A stretch of DNA of 48,927 nt from Silene noctiflora (taxonomy: Eukaryota; Streptophyta; Magnoliopsida; Caryophyllales; Caryophyllaceae), in contig VHZZ01014100.1 in assembly GCA_009801015.1 (NCBI GenBank), positions 1 to 48,927 of the forward strand. Reading direction: 5' to 3'. The notes under the pieces are model-generated. The model was given only the letters and a program-made list of their open reading frames with translations, did no database searches and had not been told where the DNA came from. Positions within the stretch are counted from its first letter, which is position 1, and every line of letters begins with the position of its first letter. The translations under genes were made by a program, and so were the position numbers. Positions 40,212-48,927 of this stretch are shown here, piece after piece.

Positions 40212-40325
40212 GAAATACAGGAGCAGCTAACGAATTCAAAGAAAAAGGTAGGGGTAGTTGAAGAAGAGGAAGAGTTTGCAGTAGATGTTCCGGCTTGTTG
40301 TCTTCCCCGAATTAATTCTAGTTAA
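40212..40325 (+). pseudogene. acidic-family open frame, 37 codons
   Basis: Open from a TAA to a TAA. V-V-E-E-E-E-E-F-A-V-D-V-P-A closely matches the copy at 18679-18720; the differences fall mostly on third codon positions. The frame ends in a 14-bp tandem (ATTAATTCTAGT at 40311 and 40325). Confidence 0.5.
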
Positions 40326-40889
40326 TTAATTCTAGTACTTCGCGAAAAGCTGCTTCTCTAGACCCGGATACAGCACCATCAGCGGTTTAAGGACGAGAAA
40401 GCTACCCCCTACTTAGAAGTAAGGGCGCGGTATAGGAAAGATAGCGGGTAAGCGGATTTGGCATCGTAATACAAGGCATTGGACGAGAAATCAGTTGCGT
40501 TCTTACCTAAAGGTGCCGAATCTTAGAGGTCTTTATGCCTATCCCTATCGATCGAGCTTTATAAGATAAGACGAATGAAAGTCACCATCTACGCCTATCG
40601 AGGTCTTCCAGAACGTAAACTATAATCGTTCCAAGATCTAACTCACCTTTTCCTTGTAAGGGCTTCTGCCCGTTCCATCTTGGTCTCACCCAACCATCCC
40701 ATAGCCGGGAGTTCTTTAATTTCGAGGGCACAAGACAAGACTTCACGAGGGTCTCATATGGCCAAAGCTATCTAAACGAACTATACCTGAGATACGTCCC
40801 ATCCTACCTAGCTAGCTAGTTGGTACCTTTCAATGAATTCCAGGATTCTTGAATGCTTGAAATCTTAGGAAATGTCAGCCGAAAGCATG

Positions 40890-41070
40890 CCCCAAACAGC
40901 ATTCTAAAGGGAGGATAGATACCTTATAGGCCACCCCGCCCTAAGATGGAAGCGAGGCTTATCCAGAGTAATACAACATTCTATTAGTTGGCGAAGCTTA
41001 TCTTGAACAACATTGTAGGTAGGAGCTCTCCTGGAGTCGAAGCGTACCCTGAACAACCTTTTCTACTAGT
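40890..41070 (+). repeat. degenerate tandem of GCGAAGCTTATCTTGAACAA
   Basis: Three to four drifting units: GAAGCGAGGCTTATCCAG (40950), GGCGAAGCTTATCTTGAACA (40989), GGAGTCGAAGCGTACCCTGA (41034), with a weaker one near 40882. They relate to the 33-bp repeat at 4682 and 31749. Confidence 0.55.
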
Positions 41071-41248
41071 AACATATTTTAAGGAAATGGGAGGGTTGAA
41101 ACTCCCCCCCTTATAGGAGACAAAACCGATGGCCCATAACATAAGGACGGTTAGCCCAAAGGTCGTTGCCGTCTAACCCCGGCATCTGACGAAAAACACC
41201 AGACTTAGAGATGTTCAACAAAAAGCGGGGAAGATAAGTCAGAGAGGG

Positions 41249-41314
41249 ACAGCAGTTTCAGAAGCAGCTGCTGATGAAGTGGTTTTTGGTGTTGGAAAGG
41301 CCCCACTCTATTAA
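41249..41314 (+). pseudogene. acidic-family fragment
   Basis: Reads A-V-S-E-A-A-A-D-E-V-V-F-G-V-G-K-A-P-L-Y before TAA. No start; isolated in spacer. Confidence 0.35.
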
Positions 41315-41997
41315 TACAGCTAAGATTCTCTTTTTAGTATACCGCGGGTAGGCGAGATCTTCTTCCATAGGAGGCGGATATAGCTGCCAAAGCAGATTCA
41401 AATCGAAGAGTATCAAAAGCAACACCACCTTAATTTAAAACATCATTCTTAGGGGAAAGACCCCAGGGAAATGGGGGCAATAGGCCCGTTTCAGTTTCAA
41501 CCGGTCGAGGGGAAGGAGACTCGTAAACTACTAGTCCCACTCCTTGACGCGGCGTAAAAGCTAATGCATGAAAGCCGGGACATGCGAGCGATGATTCGTC
41601 AGGATACCATGGCATGGCCATAAAACAAGAGGCCAAATTACTAAGCAATCGCAATTAGAGCCCGTGCCTTACAAATTCAAATGCGCGGGGCGGGTTAGGA
41701 TCGGGATGATTACAAGCTATATGGTTACACACAAAAGGCCAGTGATTAAGAAGCGCCTCTGGTGCCGAGGGCGGCGATAGACCTGTCCCACGCCTAAAAG
41801 ATCCTACCGTATTATACCGGGCAAGTGCCCAAGCTCATCCTTTTACCAAGCCACAGGGACTTGCATTTGTAAAGCACAAAAGTGGATCTTCTATTAAAAT
41901 GAAACCAAAACAATATATATTATTCTTCTTAAAGGATCTTTCTCATTAGGGAATTCATTCTCTATGGATGGTGGAATGAATCCATTAGCAGCTGGAT

Positions 41998-42033
41998 CTA
42001 CTCGCTGCGGGACTGCACTCGCGCACTCGCTCA
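41998..42033 (+). repeat. CTCGC element (short-form cluster)
   Basis: CTACTCGCTGCGGGACTGCA, CTCGCG, CACTCGCTC: two or three ends in tandem with the CGGGACT spacer. Confidence 0.6.
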
Positions 42034-42203
42034 GAAAGCTTTAAAATTGTATCAATGCGCTAGATTTCTTTAAAAGTACAGGCTGCTGATGAAACCTCGT
42101 CAGCTTTGTTTTTTCTTTAAGAAAATCCTTAGGAAAGGTACTTGTTAGCATACCATTACGGGGCTCTAAAACTCCGTTTTCTCCGCATACACATCTATGA
42201 ATA

Positions 42204-42570
42204 CCCTCACCTTTCCAGTGTTCCTTTTCACCCTACTTTAAACATCCTAAGCCGTTGCATTTCCTAATGAACATCTCAGTCTCCTATAACAATTATAAGA
42301 CTATATTTATAGGCAAAAGAAGATATCTCTTATAATTAGAATAGTTCTTCCCTGCATGGCTTTCTTCTTTATAGAACGGCATAAATGGAGATTGATAATC
42401 TCAGGTTTTCAGTACCGCAAACTGGTGAAATAAGGTTCCAGCTTGATCTAGGACTGGCAGGGAAGAACCCTCACCTTCTTCCTTTTCATATGGCCATTGC
42501 ATTTCCTAACGAGCCAAGCCGGTGCACAATTTACCCGGCTCCTCGAACATCTCCAGCTATAACAATTCCT
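42204..42570 (+). repeat. direct repeat pair about 265 bp apart
   Basis: CCCTCACCTT, CCTTTTCA, TTGCATTTCCTAA, GAACATCTC and TATAACAATT occur in this order at 42204-42300 and again at 42468-42570, where about 30 extra bases lie between the third and fourth words. The 68-codon ATG frame at 42385-42591 overlaps the second copy and shows no recognised family. Confidence 0.6.
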
Positions 42571-42669
42571 AGTGGCGGCATCCTCGACTAATTCCCCTAC
42601 CTTCTATGGTTCCGGATATGGCCAACAATTAGAATATTCCCAGCATTGGTGGCTACGGCGTGTACTGGC

Positions 42670-42745
42670 TTGGCTCGCCCTTAATTATAAGAAAGGACGG
42701 AAGCGAGGAATTGCTCGCTACATTCACAGCTCTTTCGCTCGCTCC
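42670..42745 (+). repeat. CTCGC element (enlarged copy)
   Basis: TTGGCTCGCCCTTAATTATA at the left and TTCGCTCGCTCCGTAG at the right, with about 40 bp of unrelated sequence between. Either a nested insertion or two solo ends. A diverged TGGCTCGTTTCGACATTC follows at 42838. Confidence 0.5.
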
Positions 42746-43387
42746 GTAGTAAATAGAAGGGCGCATGCTTTCTTCGATGCATCATTAGAAAGAATAGAAG
42801 GCAAAGGCATGTTAGTGGAAAACGGTTTGCCATCGACTGGCTCGTTTCGACATTCTTTAAAATCGTCTCATTTTGGCATGATTTCGTCAAAGAAAAGCGC
42901 ACAACATTAAGATGTTCGGCACAAATTCCTGGCCACAAGGAGTTCGATTAGCTGAAACTCCTTCTTTTCGTCAACATCCAACTCGCCTTTCTTTATACTA
43001 TAATCACGATTCCTCTCCTTCCTTGTCTTGTTCCAGATATGCGAGAGATAAATCCCCTCTCCTTACTTGTTACTTAATATGCGCGTACCTAAAGGCCCTA
43101 TCTCTTGAAAGATAGGATTTCCTTCGCTCGCATGCAAAGAAAAGAATCTACCAAACAAGTGGACAAGCATAACATGCAGCCAAAGCAAGAAGAGGTTTCG
43201 GCCGGGTGGCATGGAGTGGAAGCAGGCAGAAGAAGGAATGCAAATGGAATTAGAGGAATGCTGTTATTGTTTAACTGATATGCGCTTGTGGAAGGATGTC
43301 TAGTTTCTCTGTGTTGGGGCTTTTTACTGGTTGGGGAACCCGTGGCCAGAGGTAATGTACTTGTGGTTTGGGTTTAATGATTAATGA

Positions 43388-43516
43388 GAAGGCTGGCCTG
43401 GGACTAATAAGGAAGTCGAAGATGTAGCAGCAGACGTCGAAGTTCCTGTTGATGTTTCTGATGGTGAGACAGCCTATTCTATTATTTATTATCCCTCTAT
43501 CCCCGGAAGAGATTAA
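43388..43516 (+). pseudogene. acidic-family open frame, 42 codons
   Basis: Open from a TGA to a TAA: E-V-E-D-V-A-A-D-V-E-V-P-V-D-V-S-D-G-E-T-A, then aromatic residues (Y-S-I-I-Y-Y-P). The acidic-then-aromatic order repeats that seen at 10.9 and 11.3 kb. No ATG. Confidence 0.45.
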
Positions 43517-44063
43517 TCTTGCCCCTCATGAAATGGGCGAATACCTTACTCGAGTTTGCCTTTGCATCTGAATCGGGTGCTATAGCCCATGCCTTGCTAC
43601 CTGGCATATTATATAGGGCCGCGGCGTTAAGCATCTAAAACGAGGCTTCTTCTTTCTTTACTTAAAAGTGATGCTGAGTCGAAACTACTTCCCTTGGACT
43701 TGAGCCAGGAACCTATGCTATGTCTTCTTATGTTATATGAAATGAAATTGATTGCTCGCTGAATGACCACCACTAAATGTCTGTTCTAGTGAAGCTCCTT
43801 AAAAGGATTCCTTAGCACCCCTACCCTACCCTAGGACTTGAGTTGGAATTCCTTCTTGCTTGCTTTTATTCAACTATGCTTGTCTAATCTAAGAATGCCA
43901 CTTTCTGCTTTCACCTCCTGCACCACATTCTTCTTCTTCTTTAACAAGGTTCGAGCAAGTATGATAAGGAATTAGATCTGTATTCCTATGATTGGACGAC
44001 TCGGGCTTGATCTGAGGCGCAAGACCCTTAATAAATCTCATATTACCCTTTCCTTTGGTCAAA

Positions 44064-44309
44064 TCAACCTATAACTTTCCGAAAGCTGCGATCGAGAAAG
44101 ATCACCTTTTCCGTAGCTAAATAGGTCACAGAAGAACCTTGGGATATGGGTGCTATATAGCTTACTTTTGGTCCTTTCTTGTCAACCCAATACCGGACAT
44201 TCCCTCTACGCGAGACCCCAGATCTCCTTTTACAAGCAAGGAGTTGGTATAAGAAAGGCGAAGTCTTTTCGGGCCTGTGCACCCGTCTACCCTTCCCTCT
44301 CGCTATCAC
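44064..44309 (-). CDS. unrecognised open frame, 81 codons, no ATG
   Basis: GTG at the top of the frame, no methionine codon within. Basic at its N-terminal side, then a protein-like part (R-Y-W-V-D-K-K-G-P-K-V-S-Y-I and T-Y-L-A-T-E-K-V-I-F-L-D-R). I do not recognise it. A degraded gene fragment or a chance frame are both possible. Confidence 0.25.
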   Translation of the reverse strand: MIARGKGRRVHRPEKTSPFLYQLLACKRRSGVSRRGNVRYWVDKKGPKVSYIAPISQGSSVTYLATEKVIFLDRSFRKVIG

Positions 44310-44756
44310 TTGACTTACTACGTACCCACTTTACTTTATAGGGGCCTACTTCCTTGGAAGCTTCGCTAGTGGCAGAAGCAGTCTCATAGAATCTTAAATG
44401 ATATCAAGACGAAATCAAGTCTGATCGTAAAAGAGGATCCCAGGCCGATGCTATCAATCGGTATGAGACGATCTAGCCCTGGCCAGAAAGTTGTCCCATT
44501 CTATAGGGTCCTTCTCAGATGCTCCCCGAAACACTAGCCCCGCTACCCAATTGTACAAAGATGCCGGGCTTTCTGCTGCCCCGGTTGGTTTCATTCTTTC
44601 CGCGGGACTTCTTTGCAGAAAAGGTATTTCAGAACTCTTGATACATCATGATGGGGACCCCTCCGGCTGGTACTCCAAAAGCGCTGTCCGGCAAGGCCAT
44701 TAAGTTAAGTTGGAATGCGCCTTTCTAAAGCTAAAGGAGAAGGTTCGCGTTCATAA

Positions 44757-44930
44757 AAGAAAGCGCGTGCCATTACATTGGAAAAGAAAGGGCTTCGCGC
44801 CATTGAAGAAAGAGGAGAGATTTCAGATCCTGCAGATACAGAACAAGAACAATCCAACAATCAATCCGAAGGAAGAAGAAGCTTCGGCGTAGTTGGCGCA
44901 GGAAGCTCCAGTAGATGTTGGTGCTTTTGA
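44757..44930 (+). pseudogene. acidic/glutamine-rich open frame, 57 codons
   Basis: Open from a TAA to a TGA. It reads I-T-L-E-K-K-G-L-R-A-I-E-E-R-G-E-I-S-D-P-A-D and then glutamine/asparagine-rich residues; a second frame at the end gives E-A-P-V-D-V-G-A-F-D-D-G. This is the frameshift pattern seen elsewhere in the family. The first ATG frame over the region (44710-44892) is lysine-rich and less convincing. Confidence 0.4.
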
Positions 44931-45312
44931 TGATGGTTTCTGGAAACAAAGGTGTAAACAACCTCGAGGCGAGGCCGATCAAGCAGAGCGCAAAGCAAGG
45001 ACAAGTCCCAACCCAAAAGAACCAAGGTGTTCGTGCCCTTGCCTTATGAAAGGGAATTAATGAATGTAACCCGTATACTTAACCTCAGAATGCTTCTTAG
45101 TACGGGGAAGACTGCTGCTATTGGATAGAGAAGAAGGGGATCTCCGGAAAAGACTGGACGGGGAAAAGAATTAAGATGGCAGGCAGCTTCGAATGAATAA
45201 GTAAAGATGAGGATTTCTATTTGTTGTTTTGTTCATCAACCGCCAAAAAGAAATATGCAAGGTAGGTGGTCCCCTGGTTATCGAAGTTAAATGTAATCTT
45301 TATAGTAACTAA

Positions 45313-45393
45313 CTAATAGAATGGGATCCACTAACAGATGTTATAGATAAAGGAAAAGCTGAAACTGTGGCTGAGATTGGTGCCGCTTCTTAG
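45313..45393 (+). pseudogene. acidic-family fragment
   Basis: Reads D-P-L-T-D-V-I-D-K-G-K-A-E-T-V-A-E-I-G-A-A before a TAG. It contains D-P-L-T, as at the end of the 10.9-kb copy, but here not as a terminus. Confidence 0.35.
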
Positions 45394-45439
45394 GCCTTAG
45401 GTTGATCGGGCTGTAACTGATGCCTCCCCTTACAAGGCT

Positions 45440-45531
45440 TACTGGAAAAGCATCCTCTACGTCGCCTGAAAAAAAGCACCTTAGTCGGCACCAACAGCTG
45501 ATCCATCAACATCTGGATCTGCGACTCCCGT
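45440..45531 (-). pseudogene. acidic-family fragment on minus strand
   Basis: Reading down from 45531: V-A-D-P-D-V-D-G-S-A-V-G-A-D, a TAA, then in another frame S-G-D-V-E-D-A-F-P-V. V-E-D-A-F-P is shared with the minus-strand copy at 7.5 kb. The plus-strand 119-codon frame over this segment (45420-45779) is probably its shadow, although it does have an ATG. Confidence 0.4.
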
Positions 45532-46022
45532 TTATAGGTCTTCGACCTCGTCCACTACTTATGAAGGAAGCTACTTCGACTGCTACTTCGTGGGCTACTG
45601 AAATGTTGTTCGCCATCCCCTTCTCCCAAAAACCCAGGCATCCAGACTGGCTTAAGGACTCCGCCCGTTCACCACTTCCTTCAAATTCTGTTAAGCATAT
45701 TAGTCTTCCTCACTTTGACGAGATTCTTGTTATGGATATTCCCCCTAGGCGCTACCGCGGGGACTCCTTCGTTTACTAGCGTACAGCGAAAGGTAAGGGT
45801 AAAGGGCCTCAAAGGTAAGAAGAATGAAAGCGCACCTTCGGTCAGATCTTTCTTTGTCCATGTCCCACGCAGCTGCTGTAGAAGTAGCCACTGTAAAGGG
45901 GGTCTTTAAAGTGGGGTCGTCCCAAAAAGTCAGTAAGGAGAAAGCTTCTATTTATATATAGTAATAGTAGGACCCCTTTTTCCAACATATGAATCTGCTT
46001 CATTACTTTCATTGGTTAACGG

Positions 46023-46100
46023 CTGGCTCGCTCATACTGAGTAAGGACTGGCTCGTTCCATAAGACTCCGCGCGCTCATTATGATTCCACTCGCTCGTCC
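46023..46100 (+). repeat. CTCGC element cluster
   Basis: TGGCTCGCTCATACTGAGTA, a second TGGCTCGTTCCATAAGACTC, and a right end TTCCACTCGCTCG. Two left ends and one right end, suggesting a partial duplication. Confidence 0.6.
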
Positions 46101-46109
46101 CGGTCTTCG

Positions 46110-46505
46110 GCATAGGCCACAAGTGCTTCTTTAGGGGGCAGCCTCCTCTCTTTAGGAAACTGAAGTCACGTCTTCCTTCGGGGCTTCATTGCCTCCTGCA
46201 TTTCACCTATTTTCCTACCTTTCTCGGCTGCCAACTGCCTTCTGCTTTTTGCTTCCTTCTTTTCTGCAGCTTCCTTCTTTAGCGGCCACCACCCGCCTAT
46301 CTGCTTTAGCTGCAAACTCCCTTTGTAGGGATTCCACACCAACTCCAGCAGGAAATACGTGGGCTAGGGCAAAGACTTCATTAGGGAGCAACCTCCTCTA
46401 CTGTAAATCTGTTGGCCTCCGGGACTTAAGGTAGTGTTATGGCGGGACTATTGTCACACTTTCCCGGGAGTGGCTATAGAAGCAAAACAAGAAGACGAGG
46501 GAGAT
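46110..46505. other. unassigned spacer
   Basis: No gene supported. The word CCTACCTTTCTCGGCTGCCAAC at about 46213 also occurs near 38986 (shared core TTTCTCGGCTGCCAACTGCC), a small dispersed repeat. Confidence 0.5.
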
Positions 46506-46508
46506 TAA

Positions 46509-46649
46509 ACAAAAGAAGCTACGGCTGATCCAGTATCAGGCCAAGGAGATCCAGCTGGTGATGGAGTTTCTCCCCACCAACGAACTCGAACTACGACGTA
46601 TCTGTTGACATCAGATTTTTTAACATCATTAGAATGGTGTTTGGGGTAA
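46509..46649 (+). pseudogene. acidic-family open frame, 46 codons
   Basis: Open from a TAA to a TAA. T-K-E-A-T-A-D-P-V-S-G-Q-G-D-P-A-G-D-G-V at the start, then threonine- and leucine-rich. No ATG. The A-G-D and G-D-G words recall 2160 and 11640. Confidence 0.35.
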
Positions 46650-46654
46650 GCCGC

Positions 46655-48440
46655 GCCTAAGACTTATACTGACAAAGATGTTCCCGTTTATGTGGTCATA
46701 TTTATCAGAACATCATAAGCTCAGAATACAAATAAGATTTTGAAATTTAAATTTTAATTCAAATTTTTCCTACTTCCCGGGGATTTGGGTTACTAAAGCC
46801 TATTCCCTTAGTAAATGGCAAAAATATAAGAAAATTTTTAAATGAAATTTTAAAAGGGAAATTCCTCTCTTCCAAAAGCTGCGTCTGGAGCGACTTCTCT
46901 TTTTAATGATGTATTTCTCTAAATATGCGTCAACAAATTCTTATATACTTCCCAGTTAATGCGATACTTGACGGCAGATTTGACTTAAAAATACGAATAC
47001 AAGTTCTGGACCCAGGAATCGATCATAGCGACGTTGACTGCCTTTTTATGCTAGGGGGTTTCTTGTCCATACTTAAAAACATCATTAACGATGCACAGAC
47101 TCCCTAAAACGGGACTATACTTCGCAGAGGTGGATTGTCCCTATAAAGAAATGTAGATCAAGAATCTCATCTAGGGTCCTAGCGTATTTGAGTTAAGTAT
47201 GGTGAAAGCTGCCTTAAGGAAAGGTAGCATCGAAAACAGCTTTAAAAGGGACGAACCCTCTCTTTTTACGCTATAAAGTCGCCTCACCAGCAAGAGTAGA
47301 ACAGATCTATTAGAATAGGATTCTGCTTTCTTATCTAGATCCCTTACTTATGGAAAAGGAGATTCCCGATCTCATGTCCTTTTTCTCCTAGCTTACTGAA
47401 GTTAAATCCACTTTCTACTTGATCTAGGACAGTTAGCGACGTTGACTCTCCTTTTACGCGGGGAAGCTTTCCCGTCTCGACGAACGGATAGACCCTCTTT
47501 TTTGGGGACTTATATTTCCTATATGGGTTTCATAATGCTATAAACGTATATATCTCATTTCATGTAGGGGGATAGCTTACTTTAACGATCTCAACTTCCA
47601 GCCGCATACGATGAGGAATTCTATCATACGTCTGCGACTTCATTCCAGAGGTACGGTTTCGTTGCACTACTCTTTGTTGCTAATTGCCAGAACACCAAAA
47701 GGGAAGGCATTCTGCAGCTCAGGACACGGCTACGACCGCGTCTTCGCCTCATTAGCTCAAGCACAGGAAAAGGAATCGGTACCGAAAGAGAAACGAGGAA
47801 AGCTTCGCATATTAGTTTTCGTATAGGTTGCATAGTTTAAGAACTTGCACATCATTGAACAGCAGGACCTCATTGCCTAGGTTACGGGGTCGTTGCACTC
47901 CTCATCGAGGGCGCGTTTGTACTACCGTACCTATGCTCGCCTTAACCTTAAGTAAGAATGAAGTCGGGTACTAAAAGGCTTAAGGAAGCATTGGCTCTTT
48001 GCTTTAAAATAGAAATGGTATGCCATAAAACAGCACTTTCCCTCATCCTGGTAAATCGGTGTCGGTGGTTAAAACTCCTCCCGCCGTTCAATAAGGGATG
48101 TGGTTAAATATAGTCTCTTTTCAAACTCCCCGCGTCTATGCTTTAGCTCCTGTGACACGTCCTTGCTTTGTTATTCTATAACCTTCTCTATCTTCCTAAA
48201 GCATGATCGGGATAGGTGCGCCCAACCCAAGAGGGATATGGGAACTAGCTTTCGAGGGCATGTCTTGAAGGTAGGGGATGAGAGAAGAGGACCTCTTTTA
48301 CTCCTTTCATAGACAGCGATCCGCCGCCTTCCCCCTTTTTGAGACCTAGGACTGGCGGGGATGGATGGTTGTATCGAGCGACATAAAAAGGTTCCGTATC
48401 CGACTTGATGCTTTGGTTAGGGGTATATAAAACCAAAGGG
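46655..48440. other. unassigned spacer with one diverged repeat
   Basis: AT-rich around 46730-46870. ACGGTTTCGTTGCACTACTC near 47654 has a relative ACGGGGTCGTTGCACTCCTC near 47884. Open frames at 47611-47826 (+) and 48100-48312 (+) show no recognised family. Confidence 0.45.
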
Positions 48441-48465
48441 AGAGCGTTCTTCCTTTATTACGATT

Positions 48466-48588
48466 ATGGAAGCTTTTTACCTTCTCCCTTTCTTTATTTT
48501 AGCCCTTAGTAGCGTCTATGCCTTACTTTTATATATAAGTCAGAGTAAGGTGAAGGGATTTTCTTCTGACTTAGATCAACCGTACTGA
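48466..48588 (+). CDS. hypothetical 40-aa membrane-like ORF
   Basis: ATG at 48466, TGA at 48586. The first 25 residues are strongly hydrophobic (L-L-P-F-F-I-L-A-L-S-S-V-Y-A-L-L-L-Y-I), followed by a polar tail, so a single-span membrane peptide is possible. It does not match a mitochondrial subunit that I know. Short AT-rich frames often look like this by chance. Confidence 0.2.
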   Translation: MEAFYLLPFFILALSSVYALLLYISQSKVKGFSSDLDQPY

Positions 48589-48914
48589 TGAATCAAAAAG
48601 CTTTTAGCTGTAATAGCTCGCTGTGCCTTTTTAATTTCCCAATAAAATCCTCTTCATTAGGGGAGATGGGACTTTTGTTTGAAACTGTCTTGTCGTAAGA
48701 CTCGGAGGGGAAGGACGAAGCAAAGCAGAATGTTCAATAGACTGGGCGCGAAGGCGGATGCGAGTGAAGAAGGTGCATAAAGAGTGTTCGCAGCGGTAGC
48801 CACTGAAGCAGAATAACTATAAGTCGAGGTAGAAGACGAAGGATCTTTAGACTTAGAAAGGAAAGAGAAAGCCCTCTAAGCCGGCTGCCTTGCTTAATAG
48901 AGTGGGGTAGATAA

Positions 48915-48927
48915 TTTTTTTTTTTTT
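48915..48927. other. T13 run at the window end
   Basis: The last 13 bases are all T. Assemblies often stop at homopolymers, so the true run may be longer and this may be a contig end. Confidence 0.8.

Noticed and set aside
45420-45779. 119-codon plus-strand frame with ATG
   Set aside because: Its first part is the antisense of an acidic-family fragment, and the rest shows no family; I prefer the minus-strand reading for the first part.
1-48927. plastid-derived tracts or retrotransposon domains
   Set aside because: I saw no plastid gene sequence, no reverse transcriptase or integrase motif and no long terminal repeats in any frame.

Overview
The window looks like gene-poor plant mitochondrial DNA. 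I find no complete rRNA, tRNA, respiratory-chain, ribosomal-protein or cytochrome-maturation gene, no CRISPR array and no intact transposon. The organelle assignment rests on four short copies of a motif matching the 5' end of the plant mitochondrial small-subunit rRNA, the dense mosaic of short dispersed repeats, and the absence of plastid, bacterial or nuclear genes. The very large spacer suggests an expanded genome such as that of a conifer, but that is inference. The window ends in a run of 13 T, so it may be the end of an assembled contig.

The strongest structure is a family of short open frames, mostly on the plus strand, built from GNN codons (Ala, Asp, Glu, Val, Gly) with recurring motifs such as E-A-V-P-D, S-D-E-G-D-S, E-F-A-V-D-V-P and V-D-G. 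The densest blocks are 10.7-13.4 kb and 17.9-19.3 kb. A copy on the minus strand at 7.0-7.5 kb keeps one frame over 179 codons with three stops. Two copies end at a TAA inside a hairpin, followed by a conserved box. The copies read like decayed, frameshifted remains of one acidic protein gene or amplified coding repeat. I do not recognise the protein.

A second system is a short dispersed element of about 30-50 bp, flanked by TGGCTCGC and ACTCGCTCCG, with roughly 20 full or partial copies on both strands. One pair of paralogous blocks, at 22.6-22.9 kb and 31.2-31.5 kb, gives an apparent empty and filled site for it, which suggests a small mobile or conversion-spread element.

Layout: 0-8.3 kb holds mixed repeats, acidic-family copies and one candidate frame; 8.3-10.2 kb is unassigned; 10.2-13.5 kb is the main acidic block; 13.5-17.8 kb is spacer with small repeats and a 16-bp palindrome; 17.8-19.6 kb is the second acidic block; 19.7-21.6 kb is a cluster of scrambled degenerate repeats; 21.8-25.4 and 29.5-31.5 kb are AT-rich blocks sharing scrambled segments in both orientations; 25.5-29.4 kb is nearly featureless; 31.6-35 kb has several unassigned open frames; 35.9-37.3 kb is a degenerate repeat field; 37.4-38.3 kb is an AT-rich island; 38.4-48.9 kb is spacer with scattered copies of both main families. 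Nothing here forms an operon or pathway; the story is one of repeat families and possible gene decay.
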